From an uncultured Clostridia bacterium (GTDB lineage: Bacteria > Bacillota > Clostridia > Oscillospirales > CAG-272), in NCBI GenBank assembly GCA_947306035.1, contig CAMZFG010000042.1, forward strand, positions 1-6,885: DNA of 6,885 bases, read 5' to 3'. Every line of letters begins with the position of its first letter. The stretch's first letter is position 1. This document shows positions 1 through 6,732 of this stretch, piece after piece. Made by a program: the position numbers and the translations under genes. The notes under the pieces were generated by a model. That model saw only the letters and a program-made list of their open reading frames with translations, made no database searches and was not told where the DNA came from.

Positions 1-867
1 AAAAAGTTCATCGGCAAAGAGCCGTTCAAGGGCATCAACCCCGACGAGTGCGTGGCTGTGGGCGCCGCCATTCAGGCCGGCGTTCTCGGCGGCGACGTCA
101 AAGACGTGCTGCTGCTCGACGTCACGCCGCTGTCCCTCGGCATCGAAACGCTCGGCGGCGTCTGCACCAAGATCATCGACCGCAACACCACCGTTCCGGT
201 CAAGAAGAGCCAGGTGTTCTCCACGGCCGCCGACGGGCAGACTTCGGTCGAGATCCACGTGCTGCAGGGCGAACGCGAAATGGCCGCCGGCAACACCACG
301 CTCGGCCGCTTCACGCTGGACGGCATTCCCGCCGCGCCGCGCGGCGTGCCGCAGATCGAGGTCACCTTCGATATCGACGCCAACGGCATCGTGAACGTCA
401 GCGCCATGGATAAGGGCACCGGCAAAGAGACGCATATCACCATCACCTCCTCGACCAACATGTCCAAAGAGGATATCGACCGCGCCGTCAAGGAAGCGGA
501 GAAGTACGCCGCCGAGGACAAGAAGCAGAAGGACGCCGTCGACACCAAGAACCGTGCCGAGAGCATGATCTTCCAGAGCGAAAAGACGCTCGGCGAGATC
601 GGCGACAAACTGCCCGAAGAGGACAAAGCCGACGTCAAGGCCGCCATCGAAAAACTGCGCGGCACGCTGTCGGGCGGCGACACCGAGGCCATCAAGGCCG
701 ACTGCGAGGCGCTGGAAAAAGCGTTTTACGCGCTCTCCGAAAAACTGTATAAGCAGCAGGGAGCCGCGGGCGCCGAGCAGGGTCAGCAGAATGCCGGCCA
801 GCAGGGTCAGGACAACGGGCAGAACGGCTTCTACAACGCCGATTTCGAGGATAAGACCAACCAATAA
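1..867 (+). CDS. dnaK: Chaperone protein DnaK (Hsp70), C-terminal part, 5' truncated by window edge
   Basis: The open frame enters at base 1 and gives 288 residues before TAA at 865-867. By comparison with E. coli DnaK roughly the first 350 residues lie upstream. Visible in order: the end of the ATPase domain ([15 protein letters not shown], local residues 13-27), the conserved interdomain linker VLLLDV (36-41), the beta-sandwich peptide-binding domain (about 42-152, with [32 protein letters not shown] and FDIDANGI), and the alpha-helical lid (about 153-250). DnaK binds exposed hydrophobic segments of client proteins in the cytoplasm in an ATP cycle driven by DnaJ and GrpE. The tail (251-288) is rich in Q, G and N and ends [10 protein letters not shown], a degenerate form of the usual acidic DADFEEV-type terminus. 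GTG 52 is an internal codon, not the start. dnaJ follows 74 nt downstream. Confidence 0.98.
   Translation, partial: KKFIGKEPFKGINPDECVAVGAAIQAGVLGGDVKDVLLLDVTPLSLGIETLGGVCTKIIDRNTTVPVKKSQVFSTAADGQTSVEIHVLQGEREMAAGNTTLGRFTLDGIPAAPRGVPQIEVTFDIDANGIVNVSAMDKGTGKETHITITSSTNMSKEDIDRAVKEAEKYAAEDKKQKDAVDTKNRAESMIFQSEKTLGEIGDKLPEEDKADVKAAIEKLRGTLSGGDTEAIKADCEALEKAFYALSEKLYKQQGAAGAEQGQQNAGQQGQDNGQNGFYNADFEDKTNQ
776..810 (+). repeat. Short direct repeat in the dnaK tail
   Basis: The 11-base unit AGCAGGGTCAG occurs at 776-786 and again at 800-810, a period of 24 bases (8 codons), so both copies read in the same frame and encode QGQ-containing stretches of the low-complexity DnaK tail. It looks like a small slippage or duplication product within a disordered linker rather than a mobile element. 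Confidence 0.55.
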
Positions 868-880
868 AAGACAGTTGACC

Positions 881-907
881 ACCGACGCGGGCTCCGCCCG
901 CGTCGGT
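881..907 (+). terminator. Strong hairpin between dnaK and dnaJ (weak terminator, attenuator or processing site)
   Basis: A perfect 12-bp stem (881-892 pairing with 896-907) encloses a 3-nt TCC loop. The bases after it are TTG GCC GTTTTG, so only two further T residues follow the stem before it is interrupted. It therefore lacks the continuous T-tract of an efficient intrinsic terminator. It starts 13 nt after the dnaK stop and ends 34 nt before dnaJ. Partial termination or protection of the dnaK mRNA 3' end, giving more DnaK than DnaJ, is the likely role; this is inference. No separate promoter for dnaJ is evident in the gap. Confidence 0.6.
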
Positions 908-941
908 TTGGCCGTTTTGAAAAGAGCCATGGGAGAAAGAT

Positions 942-2093
942 ATGGCAGAAAAAAGAGATTACTACGAGATACTGGGCGTTGACAAAACGGCGGACGAGGC
1001 CACCATCAAAAAGGCCTACCGCGCGCTTGCCAAAAAGTATCACCCCGATATGAACCCCGGCGACAAAGAGGCCGAGGTCAAGTTCAAAGAGGTCAACGAG
1101 GCCTACGACGTGCTGTCAGACGCCGACAAACGTGCCAAGTACGATCAGTACGGGCACGCCGCGTTCGATCCGGCCGCCGGCGGCGCCGGCGGCGCCGGTT
1201 TCGGCGGGTTCGGGGACTTCGGCGACATTCTCAACAACATATTCGGCGGCGGCTTCGGCGGTTTCGGCGGGGGCGGCGCGCGCAACGGCCCCGTGCGGGG
1301 CGAAGACATCGGCGCGCGGCTTTCCGTCACCTTTGAGGAGGCCGCGTTCGGCGTCAAGAAAGAGATCAGCTACAACCGCGTGTGCCGCTGTCCCGAATGC
1401 GGCGGCAGCGGCGCAGCCAAAGGCACCACGGCCGAGACCTGCCAGAAGTGCCGGGGCACGGGTCAGATGCGGGTCACACAGCGCAGCATGCTCGGCATGT
1501 TCCAGACGACCACGACCTGCGACGCCTGCCGCGGGCGGGGCAAAGTGGTCAAAACGCCTTGCCCGAATTGCCGCGGCACCGGTTTTATCCGCATCACCAA
1601 AAAACTGGAAGTCTCCGTGCCCGCGGGCATTGACGACGGCGAGCGCATCGCGCTGCGCGGCCAGGGCAACGACGGCAGGGGCGGCGGGCCCGCCGGCGAC
1701 CTGATTTTGCAGATCGTGGTGCGGCCGCATCCCATTTTCGAGCGGGACGGTTACAACATCTACTGCGAGGTGCCGCTGCCCGTGACCGACGCCATTCTCG
1801 GCGCGGAGATCGAGATACCGACGCTCGAGGGCAACGTCAAATACACCATTCCCGAGGGCACGCAGCCCGGCGCGCAGTTCACCCTGCGGGGCAAGGGCAT
1901 TCCTTTCGTCAACAGCAGTCGGCGCGGCGACCTGATCTTCCGCGTGAACGTGGAGATCCCGCGTTCGCTCTCCGACAAGCAAAAGGAGCAGGTGCGCGCT
2001 TTTGCCGACAACTGCGGCGAGAGCAATTACGGCCGCAAATCCGGCTTTTTCAAACGCATTTTCGACAAATTCGACAAAAAGAAGAACGGTTGA
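942..2093 (+). CDS. dnaJ: Chaperone protein DnaJ (type I Hsp40)
   Basis: Complete 383-residue co-chaperone, normal length for the family (about 370-385). It delivers unfolded clients to DnaK and stimulates DnaK ATP hydrolysis in the cytoplasm. Domains in order: J-domain 4-70 with the essential HPD at 34-36; glycine/phenylalanine-rich region about 78-115; zinc-binding region 148-217 with all four CxxCxGxG repeats (C150/C153, C167/C170, C193/C196, C207/C210), expected to bind two zinc ions; C-terminal client-binding beta-domains about 218-345; and a basic Lys-rich tail ending KKKNG. The ATG at 942 has GGGAG (931-935) 6 nt upstream. An out-of-frame ATG at 929 is ignored. prmA starts 8 nt after the stop, so the two are almost certainly co-transcribed and possibly translationally coupled. 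No missing key residue is seen. Confidence 0.98.
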   Translation: MAEKRDYYEILGVDKTADEATIKKAYRALAKKYHPDMNPGDKEAEVKFKEVNEAYDVLSDADKRAKYDQYGHAAFDPAAGGAGGAGFGGFGDFGDILNNIFGGGFGGFGGGGARNGPVRGEDIGARLSVTFEEAAFGVKKEISYNRVCRCPECGGSGAAKGTTAETCQKCRGTGQMRVTQRSMLGMFQTTTTCDACRGRGKVVKTPCPNCRGTGFIRITKKLEVSVPAGIDDGERIALRGQGNDGRGGGPAGDLILQIVVRPHPIFERDGYNIYCEVPLPVTDAILGAEIEIPTLEGNVKYTIPEGTQPGAQFTLRGKGIPFVNSSRRGDLIFRVNVEIPRSLSDKQKEQVRAFADNCGESNYGRKSGFFKRIFDKFDKKKNG

Positions 2094-2096
2094 GGT
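2093..2096 (+). promoter_or_regulatory. prmA ribosome binding site overlapping the dnaJ stop codon
   Basis: AGGT begins on the last base of the dnaJ TGA (2091-2093) and lies 5 nt before the GTG at 2102 (AGG to GTG spacing 6 nt). This supports GTG 2102 as the prmA start rather than a downstream ATG, and means ribosomes ending on dnaJ sit on the prmA initiation site, favouring translational coupling. Confidence 0.7.
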
Positions 2097-2101
2097 AAAA
2101 C

Positions 2102-3028
2102 GTGGGACCCTGTAAAGACTGGACGCAGCTGAAGGTGACGGCGCCGCTCGAGCGCCGCGACGACCTGATCGCCATTATGAGCATGCTCAACAACAACCTG
2201 ATGGTCGAGGATTACAGCGACATCGATCTGAAGACCTGCTACGGCGACCTGATCGACGAGAGCATTCTCAACGCCGACAAGACCATCGTTTCCGTGTCGG
2301 TGTTCCTGCCGGCCGATCGCCCGTTCACCGACGCGACGGCGTTCGTGAAAGAACGCACGGCCGCCGCCGGATTTGACGGCAGGATCGAGCTGATCGGCGT
2401 CAACGAAGAGGACTGGGCCAACGCCTGGAAAGCGTACTATAAAACGCTGCACGTCGGCAAAAGGATCGTCGTGGTGCCCATGTGGGAGAGTTATGACCCA
2501 AGACCCGGCGAGGTCGTGGTCAGAATGGACCCCGGCATGGCTTTCGGCACCGGCACGCACGAAACGACGCGCCTGGTGCTGGAACTGCTTGAGACCTGCG
2601 TCACGCCCGGCTGTCGGGTGCTGGACGTGGGGTGCGGCAGCGGCATTCTCGGCATCACCGCCGCCAAACTCGGGGCGGGGATCTGCCGCTGTTACGATAT
2701 CGACCCGGTGGCGGTGCGCGTCGCCCGCGACAACATACGCGAGAGCGGCGAGACGAACGTCACCTGCGACGTTTCCGACCTGCTGAAAAACGTGGATCTC
2801 ACGGGCGGGCCCTACGACGTCATCTGCGCCAACATCGTGGCGGACATCATCATACGCATGGCGCCGGACGTCGGGCGGTATATGAAGCCGAACGCCGTTC
2901 TGCTGGCATCCGGCATCATCACCGAGCGCGAAGGGGAAGTGACGAACGCCTTGCTGGCGGCGGGTCTTGCCGTCAAACGGCGGCTTGCCGACAACGGTTG
3001 GTGCGCTTTGGTTGTGCAAAAAGCATAA
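2102..3028 (+). CDS. prmA: Ribosomal protein L11 methyltransferase PrmA
   Basis: A 308-residue class I SAM-dependent methyltransferase (family usually about 290-320) that methylates lysines and the N-terminal amino group of ribosomal protein L11. The N-terminal part (about 1-110) is the L11-recognition domain, ending in DWANAWK (104-110). Hallmark motifs: PMWES (126-130), the PrmA signature DPGMAFGTGTHETT (143-156), the SAM-binding glycine loop VLDVGCGSGILGI (173-185), acidic D199/D201 after the second strand, and NIVADII (244-250), equivalent to the family's N-x-x-A catalytic-pocket motif. Start is GTG 2102, preceded by AGGT that overlaps the dnaJ stop. It is the last gene before a strong terminator. 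Ten cysteines are scattered through the protein, which fits an anaerobe but is not diagnostic. Position next to dnaJ is typical of Firmicutes. Confidence 0.96.
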   Translation: MGPCKDWTQLKVTAPLERRDDLIAIMSMLNNNLMVEDYSDIDLKTCYGDLIDESILNADKTIVSVSVFLPADRPFTDATAFVKERTAAAGFDGRIELIGVNEEDWANAWKAYYKTLHVGKRIVVVPMWESYDPRPGEVVVRMDPGMAFGTGTHETTRLVLELLETCVTPGCRVLDVGCGSGILGITAAKLGAGICRCYDIDPVAVRVARDNIRESGETNVTCDVSDLLKNVDLTGGPYDVICANIVADIIIRMAPDVGRYMKPNAVLLASGIITEREGEVTNALLAAGLAVKRRLADNGWCALVVQKA

Positions 3029-3032
3029 AACG

Positions 3033-3061
3033 AGCCGCGGGTCGATCCCGCGGCTTTTTTT
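3033..3061 (+). terminator. Intrinsic (Rho-independent) terminator after prmA
   Basis: A perfect 9-bp GC-rich stem AGCCGCGGG / CCCGCGGCT (3033-3041 with 3047-3055), a 5-nt loop TCGAT, and a run of seven T residues at 3055-3061. It starts 5 nt after the prmA TAA. All elements of an efficient terminator are present, so the dnaK-dnaJ-prmA transcript should end here. Confidence 0.93.
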
Positions 3062-3137
3062 GTTTGGTTTATTGCCATTTGAGACAAACAATTTAGGCAA
3101 GTAAACAGAAAAAAAGTAAAAAACAACAAAAAAGCGG
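3062..3137 (+). other. AT-rich spacer with A-tracts upstream of the rsmE promoter
   Basis: This 76-base non-coding stretch contrasts sharply with the GC-rich surroundings. It has A-tracts at about 3109-3120 and 3126-3133 that end just upstream of the -35 box, the position expected for an UP element contacting the RNA polymerase alpha subunit. An AAACAATTT at 3086-3094 is the reverse complement of AAATTGTTT at 3143-3151 inside the promoter. Function is inferred from position and composition only. Confidence 0.45.
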
Positions 3138-3166
3138 TTGACAAATTGTTTATTTTGCGCTATACT
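3138..3166 (+). promoter_or_regulatory. Sigma-A/sigma-70 promoter for rsmE
   Basis: A perfect -35 TTGACA (3138-3143), a 17-nt spacer (3144-3160) and a -10 TATACT (3161-3166; one mismatch from TATAAT). Transcription should start near 3172-3175, leaving about 25 nt of leader before the rsmE GTG at 3198. It lies 77 nt after the prmA terminator, so rsmE and the following regulator gene form a separate transcription unit. This is the best promoter in the window. Confidence 0.9.
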
Positions 3167-3184
3167 AATACTACTCTGCAAAAA

Positions 3185-3190
3185 AGGTGG
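3185..3190 (+). promoter_or_regulatory. rsmE ribosome binding site that fixes the start codon
   Basis: AGGTGG at 3185-3190 lies 7 nt before GTG 3198, an ideal spacing, but only 1 nt before the in-frame GTG 3192 and downstream of the in-frame TTG 3138. It therefore selects 3198 as the start. Confidence 0.8.
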
Positions 3191-3197
3191 TGTGCCT

Positions 3198-3959
3198 GTG
3201 CCCCGTTTCTTTGTGACAAGTAGCCAAATAGGGGCCGGTACGGTATCGGTTACGGGCGAAGACGCCCACCACATAGCCCGCTCGCTGCGCATGGCCGCGG
3301 GCGAGATCATCACGGTGGCGGACGAGACCGGAACGGAATACACCTGCCGCCTGACCGCCTTTTTGCCGGATCGGGTCGAGGCCGCCGTGCTGGAAAGTCA
3401 CCCCACCGCGGCAGAGCCGCCCTGCCGCATCGTGCTGTATCAGGCCCTGCCGAAAGGGGACAAACTGGACACCGTCATTCAAAAGGCGGTGGAGTGCGGC
3501 GTTGCCGCCGTCGTGCCGTTTGAAAGCAGCCGGTGCGTGGCGCGCGCCAAACCCGAAGCGGAACAAAAGAAAACGGAACGCCGGCAAAAGATCGCCAAAG
3601 AGGCCGCGGGGCAATGCGGCAGAGGGCTTGTGCCCGCCGTGCTGCCGACCACCGATTTTCACGGCGTACTGCGTGAGGCGCAAAAGGCGGACAGGGTCTA
3701 TTTCTGCTACGAGGGCGCGGGCACGAGACCGCTGGGCGTCCTGTGGCGCGAACAGCCGCCGCGAAAAGGGCAGACCGTGGCGCTCGTCATCGGCAGCGAG
3801 GGCGGGTTCTCGGAAGAAGAGGCGAAAGCCGCCGCGGACGCGGGCTTTTTGCTGACGGGCCTCGGGCCCCGCATTCTGCGCACCGAAACGGCCGCCGCTT
3901 TCGCGCTGGCGTGCCTGTGCTGCCTGTCTGAATTAAATGGAACGAATATCCCGAATTGA
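3198..3959 (+). CDS. rsmE: 16S rRNA (uracil(1498)-N(3))-methyltransferase RsmE
   Basis: A 253-residue SPOUT-class methyltransferase, normal length for RsmE (about 240-255), which transfers a methyl group from SAM to N3 of U1498 of 16S rRNA in the 30S subunit. The N-terminal PUA-like RNA-binding part begins PRFFV and carries the family motif DAHHIARSLR (22-31). The C-terminal knotted domain has QALPKGDKLDTVIQKAVECG (82-101), PFES.RC (107-113), IGSEGGFSEEE (198-208) and LGPRILRTETAA (222-233), which build the SAM pocket. Start: the frame is open back to TTG 3138, but that codon is the -35 box; GTG 3198 has a well-spaced AGGTGG and gives the usual PRFFV terminus. The normally EAAEQSGR-like motif reads EAAGQCGR (135-142), a mild variation. 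The regulator gene follows after 22 nt without a terminator, so the two are probably co-transcribed. Confidence 0.95.
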   Translation: MPRFFVTSSQIGAGTVSVTGEDAHHIARSLRMAAGEIITVADETGTEYTCRLTAFLPDRVEAAVLESHPTAAEPPCRIVLYQALPKGDKLDTVIQKAVECGVAAVVPFESSRCVARAKPEAEQKKTERRQKIAKEAAGQCGRGLVPAVLPTTDFHGVLREAQKADRVYFCYEGAGTRPLGVLWREQPPRKGQTVALVIGSEGGFSEEEAKAAADAGFLLTGLGPRILRTETAAAFALACLCCLSELNGTNIPN

Positions 3960-3981
3960 AAAAGGATGAGAGGTACAAACT

Positions 3982-5067
3982 ATGTCTAACAGATTGTTTC
4001 AAAGCGTGATCCATCAGATGAAAGACGCGGTGGATCGCGTCATCGGCGTGATCGACGAAAACGGCGTCATCATCGCCTGCTCCGAACTGGTCAAGATCGG
4101 CGAGGTCAAGCAGGGCGTGCGTGACGAAATGGCGTTTGCCGCCGAAGAGATCGTCAGCGGCGGCTATACCTATCGTCCCATTTTCAGCGGGTCCAAAGCC
4201 GACTATATCATCTTTGTCGAGGGCGAGGACAAAATGGCCGAGAAGATGAGCAAAATGCTGGCCGTCTCGCTGGGGAACATCAAGAACCTGTACGACGAAA
4301 AATACGACAAGGGTTCGTTCATCAAGAACATCATTCTCGACAACATCCTGCCGAGCGATATTTATATCAAGAGCAAAGAACTGCACTTCAACACCGAAGA
4401 GGTGCGCATCGTCTTTCTCATCAAATTCTTCGGCAAAACGGATATGCTGCCGTTCGAGATGCTGCAGAACATGTTCCCGGATAAATCCAAGGACTACGTG
4501 ATCAGCGTCGGGGAACACGACATCGTGCTGGTCAAGGATATCCGCCCCGGCACCGACAGCGAGGAGATCGAAAAGATCGCCACCAACATTGCCGACACGC
4601 TGTCCACCGAATTTTACACCAAAGTTTCCATCGGCATTTCGACCGCCGTCGACAACATCAAGGATCTGGCCCGCGCCTACAAAGAGGCGCAGGTGGCGCT
4701 TGAGGTCGGCAAGGTCTTCGAGACCGAGAAGAACATCATCAGCTACGAGAACCTCGGCATCGGCCGCCTGATCTATCAGCTGCCGACCACGCTGTGCGAA
4801 ATGTTCCTGCAGGAAGTGTTCAAAAAAGAAAGTCTCGAGTCGCTCGACCGCGAGACGCTGATGACCATTCAGAGCTTTTTCGAGAACAACCTCAACGTGT
4901 CGGAAACGTCGCGCAAACTGTTCGTGCATCGCAACACGCTGGTCTACCGTCTTGAAAAGATCCGCAAACTCACGGGCCTTGACCTGCGCGAGTTCGAGCA
5001 CGCCATCACCTTCAAGGTGGCGCTGATGGTCAAAAAGTATCTGGATTCCAAACCGAGCAAATTCTGA
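3982..5067 (+). CDS. PucR/CdaR-family helix-turn-helix transcriptional regulator
   Basis: A 361-residue soluble protein. The C-terminal 292-352 is a clear PucR-type HTH (IQSFFENNLNVSETSRKLF, then VHRNTLVYRLEKI, LTGLDLREFEHA), the DNA-binding domain of CdaR, PucR and related activators. Before it, about 138-250 resembles the degenerate GGDEF-like region of CdaR proteins (SIGISTAVDNIKDLARAYKE, then AQVALEVGKVF); no GGDEF active-site motif is present, so no diguanylate cyclase activity is expected. The N-terminus (about 10-100) contains VIGVIDENGVIIACSELVKI (20-39), reminiscent of the sugar-diacid recognition/PAS-like sensing domain of CdaR but short. ATG 3982 has GAGAGGT (3968-3974) about 8 nt upstream. 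Members usually control carbohydrate-acid, purine or amino-acid use genes, but no such target is adjacent, so the effector and targets are unknown. It probably shares the rsmE promoter. Confidence 0.88.
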   Translation: MSNRLFQSVIHQMKDAVDRVIGVIDENGVIIACSELVKIGEVKQGVRDEMAFAAEEIVSGGYTYRPIFSGSKADYIIFVEGEDKMAEKMSKMLAVSLGNIKNLYDEKYDKGSFIKNIILDNILPSDIYIKSKELHFNTEEVRIVFLIKFFGKTDMLPFEMLQNMFPDKSKDYVISVGEHDIVLVKDIRPGTDSEEIEKIATNIADTLSTEFYTKVSIGISTAVDNIKDLARAYKEAQVALEVGKVFETEKNIISYENLGIGRLIYQLPTTLCEMFLQEVFKKESLESLDRETLMTIQSFFENNLNVSETSRKLFVHRNTLVYRLEKIRKLTGLDLREFEHAITFKVALMVKKYLDSKPSKF

Positions 5068-5075
5068 TCTCACAG

Positions 5076-5101
5076 GTAAGCGGCGGGCACCCTCCGCTTA
5101 C
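5076..5101 (+). terminator. Terminator-like hairpin after the regulator gene
   Basis: GTAAGCGG (5076-5083) pairs perfectly with CCGCTTAC (5094-5101) across a 10-nt interior that can add two more G-C pairs. It is followed by TTTGCTTGT, a poor T-tract. It starts 9 nt after the stop codon. It is a probable but weak intrinsic terminator; some read-through into the protease gene is likely, as no clear promoter is visible in 5068-5136. Confidence 0.6.
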
Positions 5102-5126
5102 TTTGCTTGTATTGCCGCTTTCAGAA

Positions 5127-5131
5127 AGGAG
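5127..5131 (+). promoter_or_regulatory. Ribosome binding site that fixes the protease start
   Basis: AGGAG at 5127-5131 (within AAAGGAG) lies 5 nt before ATG 5137. The in-frame TTG at 5107 lies upstream of this site and has no such sequence, so ATG 5137 is preferred. Confidence 0.85.
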
Positions 5132-5136
5132 CCGCC

Positions 5137-6732
5137 ATGCGCCTATTGTATTCTCTGATGCCGCCCGTTTCGCAAGACCGAAGAGAGCAGGCGAAAGCGG
5201 CCCTTTCGTCCGCGCTGCCGGGGGCTGACATCTCCTTTGACAACGAGGGCGACCTTTTGTCGGTCGGCACGCCTTACGGCATGATGCCGGACGACGTTTC
5301 GCGCACCGTTACCGCCCTTTTTGCCGATCACGGCGTCACGGTGGCCGAGGTGCGGCGCGAGGCCGACGGGCGTCCCGGCACGTCTTACGCGCCCTACGCA
5401 ACCCACGCGCCCGCGCAAAAAGGGCGCACCGTCCGCTTTTCCACGTTCATCGTCTCGCTCGTCGCCGCCGTGCTGGCCGCCGTGCTGCTCACCTTCGGCG
5501 GTACGACCGTTTTCTGGATGGCGCTCGGCCGCTTTCTCCCGGCGCAAACGCTCGGCACGACCGGTGAAAACCGCGAGGACTATGCGGGTAAGATCAGTCT
5601 GATCGACGAGATCTTTGAAAAATATTCGCTCTACGACACCGACGGCAACCTCTTGCTCGACGAAATGCTCAAGGCCTACGCGGCCGCCTCGGGCGACGAT
5701 TACGCCGCCTACTACACGGGGCAGGAACTGCAAAAGATGATGGATCGTTTCAACGGCAAAATGGTGGGCATCGGCGTTTCTTACGTTCGCAACGACAGTC
5801 CGAGGGGATTTATGATCACGGACGTGATGCCGAACACGCCCGCGGCCGCGGCCGGTCTGGAACCCGGCGACGTCATCGTTGCCGTGCAGAACGGGGAAGA
5901 GACCGCCGTGCGCTGCTCCGACAGCGGCTACGACGCCCTGGCAGGGGCCATGGCAGGTGAGGCGGGCAGCACCGTTTTTGTCACGGTCAACCGCACGCTG
6001 CACGGCGGCGCCGAGCAGACGTTCCCCGTGACGCGGGCCGAGATCACGTTCGTTTCCGTTATCGGCCGCGTCAGCACGAACGACAGCACGGTCGGCATCG
6101 TGCGCATCACCGAGTTCGATACCTCGACCCCCGTGCAGTTCAAAGCGACCGTCGCCGACCTGCAAAGCCGCGGCTGCACCTCTTTCGTGTTCGACCTGCG
6201 CAACAATCCGGGCGGCGATCTCAAACCGCTCATGGCCATGGCCGCCTACTTTTTGAAAGAAAACGACACGGTCTACACCGAGCGCCACAAGGACGGCTCG
6301 ACGGATACCTACGTCGTCAAGCCCGCGTCCTACGACGACGGCTACTATAACGACTGCTCCATCAAAGCGGAAGAGATCGGGCAATACCGCGACCTGAAAT
6401 TTTCCGTGCTGGTCAACGAGAACACCGCCTCCGCCGCCGAATTGTTCACGGCCGTCGTGCGCGACTATGAACTGGCCGCCGTCGTGGGCGAAACGACTTT
6501 CGGCAAAGGCATTCTGCAAAGCGTTTTCGATCTGTCCGAATACGGGTATTCCGGCGGGCTGAAACTGACCGTCGGCTATTACGACCCGCCCTGCGGCGTC
6601 AACTACCACAAAAAGGGCATCACGCCCGACGAGCAGGTCGCGCTCACCGGCGGCACCGACCCGGCGCTGGTCAATCTGCTGACCGAAGCAGAGGACGCGC
6701 AGCTGCGCCGCGCCATTCAATACGCAAAGTAA
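5137..6732 (+). CDS. Membrane-anchored S41 family C-terminal processing peptidase with PDZ domain
   Basis: A 531-residue serine protease of the CtpA/Prc family, which cleaves proteins near their C-termini outside the cytoplasmic membrane. Order: a non-canonical N-terminal domain of about 100 residues ending in basic QKGRTVR; one membrane segment about 102-130 (FSTFIVSLVAAVLAAVLLTF), so N-terminus in, protease out by the positive-inside rule; the CTP entry region (IDEIFEKYSLYD, then a YTGQELQKMMD segment, 155-203); PDZ domain about 208-300 (GIGVSY, MPNTPAAAAGLEPGDVIVAV); S41 core about 305-505. LRNNPGGDL (354-362) supplies the oxyanion hole, S432 in NENTASAAELF is the predicted nucleophile and K457 in GETTFGKGILQ the general base, the 25-residue spacing seen in the family. 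GITPDEQV (494-501) is a typical end motif. It is about 100 residues longer than most bacterial CtpA proteins because of the cytosolic extension. The substrate is unknown. Confidence 0.93.
   Translation: MRLLYSLMPPVSQDRREQAKAALSSALPGADISFDNEGDLLSVGTPYGMMPDDVSRTVTALFADHGVTVAEVRREADGRPGTSYAPYATHAPAQKGRTVRFSTFIVSLVAAVLAAVLLTFGGTTVFWMALGRFLPAQTLGTTGENREDYAGKISLIDEIFEKYSLYDTDGNLLLDEMLKAYAAASGDDYAAYYTGQELQKMMDRFNGKMVGIGVSYVRNDSPRGFMITDVMPNTPAAAAGLEPGDVIVAVQNGEETAVRCSDSGYDALAGAMAGEAGSTVFVTVNRTLHGGAEQTFPVTRAEITFVSVIGRVSTNDSTVGIVRITEFDTSTPVQFKATVADLQSRGCTSFVFDLRNNPGGDLKPLMAMAAYFLKENDTVYTERHKDGSTDTYVVKPASYDDGYYNDCSIKAEEIGQYRDLKFSVLVNENTASAAELFTAVVRDYELAAVVGETTFGKGILQSVFDLSEYGYSGGLKLTVGYYDPPCGVNYHKKGITPDEQVALTGGTDPALVNLLTEAEDAQLRRAIQYAK

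Noticed and set aside
52..54. GTG as start of a separate dnaK-like gene
   Set aside because: The DnaK frame is open and conserved from base 1 ([16 protein letters not shown]); the GTG is an internal valine codon.
1116..1982. 288-codon open frame on the - strand opposite dnaJ
   Set aside because: It is Ala/Gly/Val-rich with no motif and lies entirely inside dnaJ, whose identity is certain.
3060..3091. TTGTTTG / CAAACAA 7-bp inverted repeat after the prmA terminator
   Set aside because: Short, AT-rich, with an 18-nt loop; not a credible second terminator or operator by itself.
2027..3343. 438-codon open frame on the - strand across prmA
   Set aside because: It overlaps the prmA/rsmE coding frames and runs through the terminator and promoter, its product has no recognisable motif, and long antisense frames are expected in GC-rich genes with biased third positions.
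3966..3989. Seven-codon micro-ORF (ATG 3966 to TAA 3989) overlapping the regulator start
   Set aside because: Its ATG lies within the ribosome binding region of the regulator and has no adequately spaced site of its own; it is most likely chance.
3787..5073. 428-codon open frame on the - strand opposite the regulator gene
   Set aside because: It is the mirror of a strongly supported HTH protein; the low-complexity translation rich in D, V, F and H is a codon-bias shadow.
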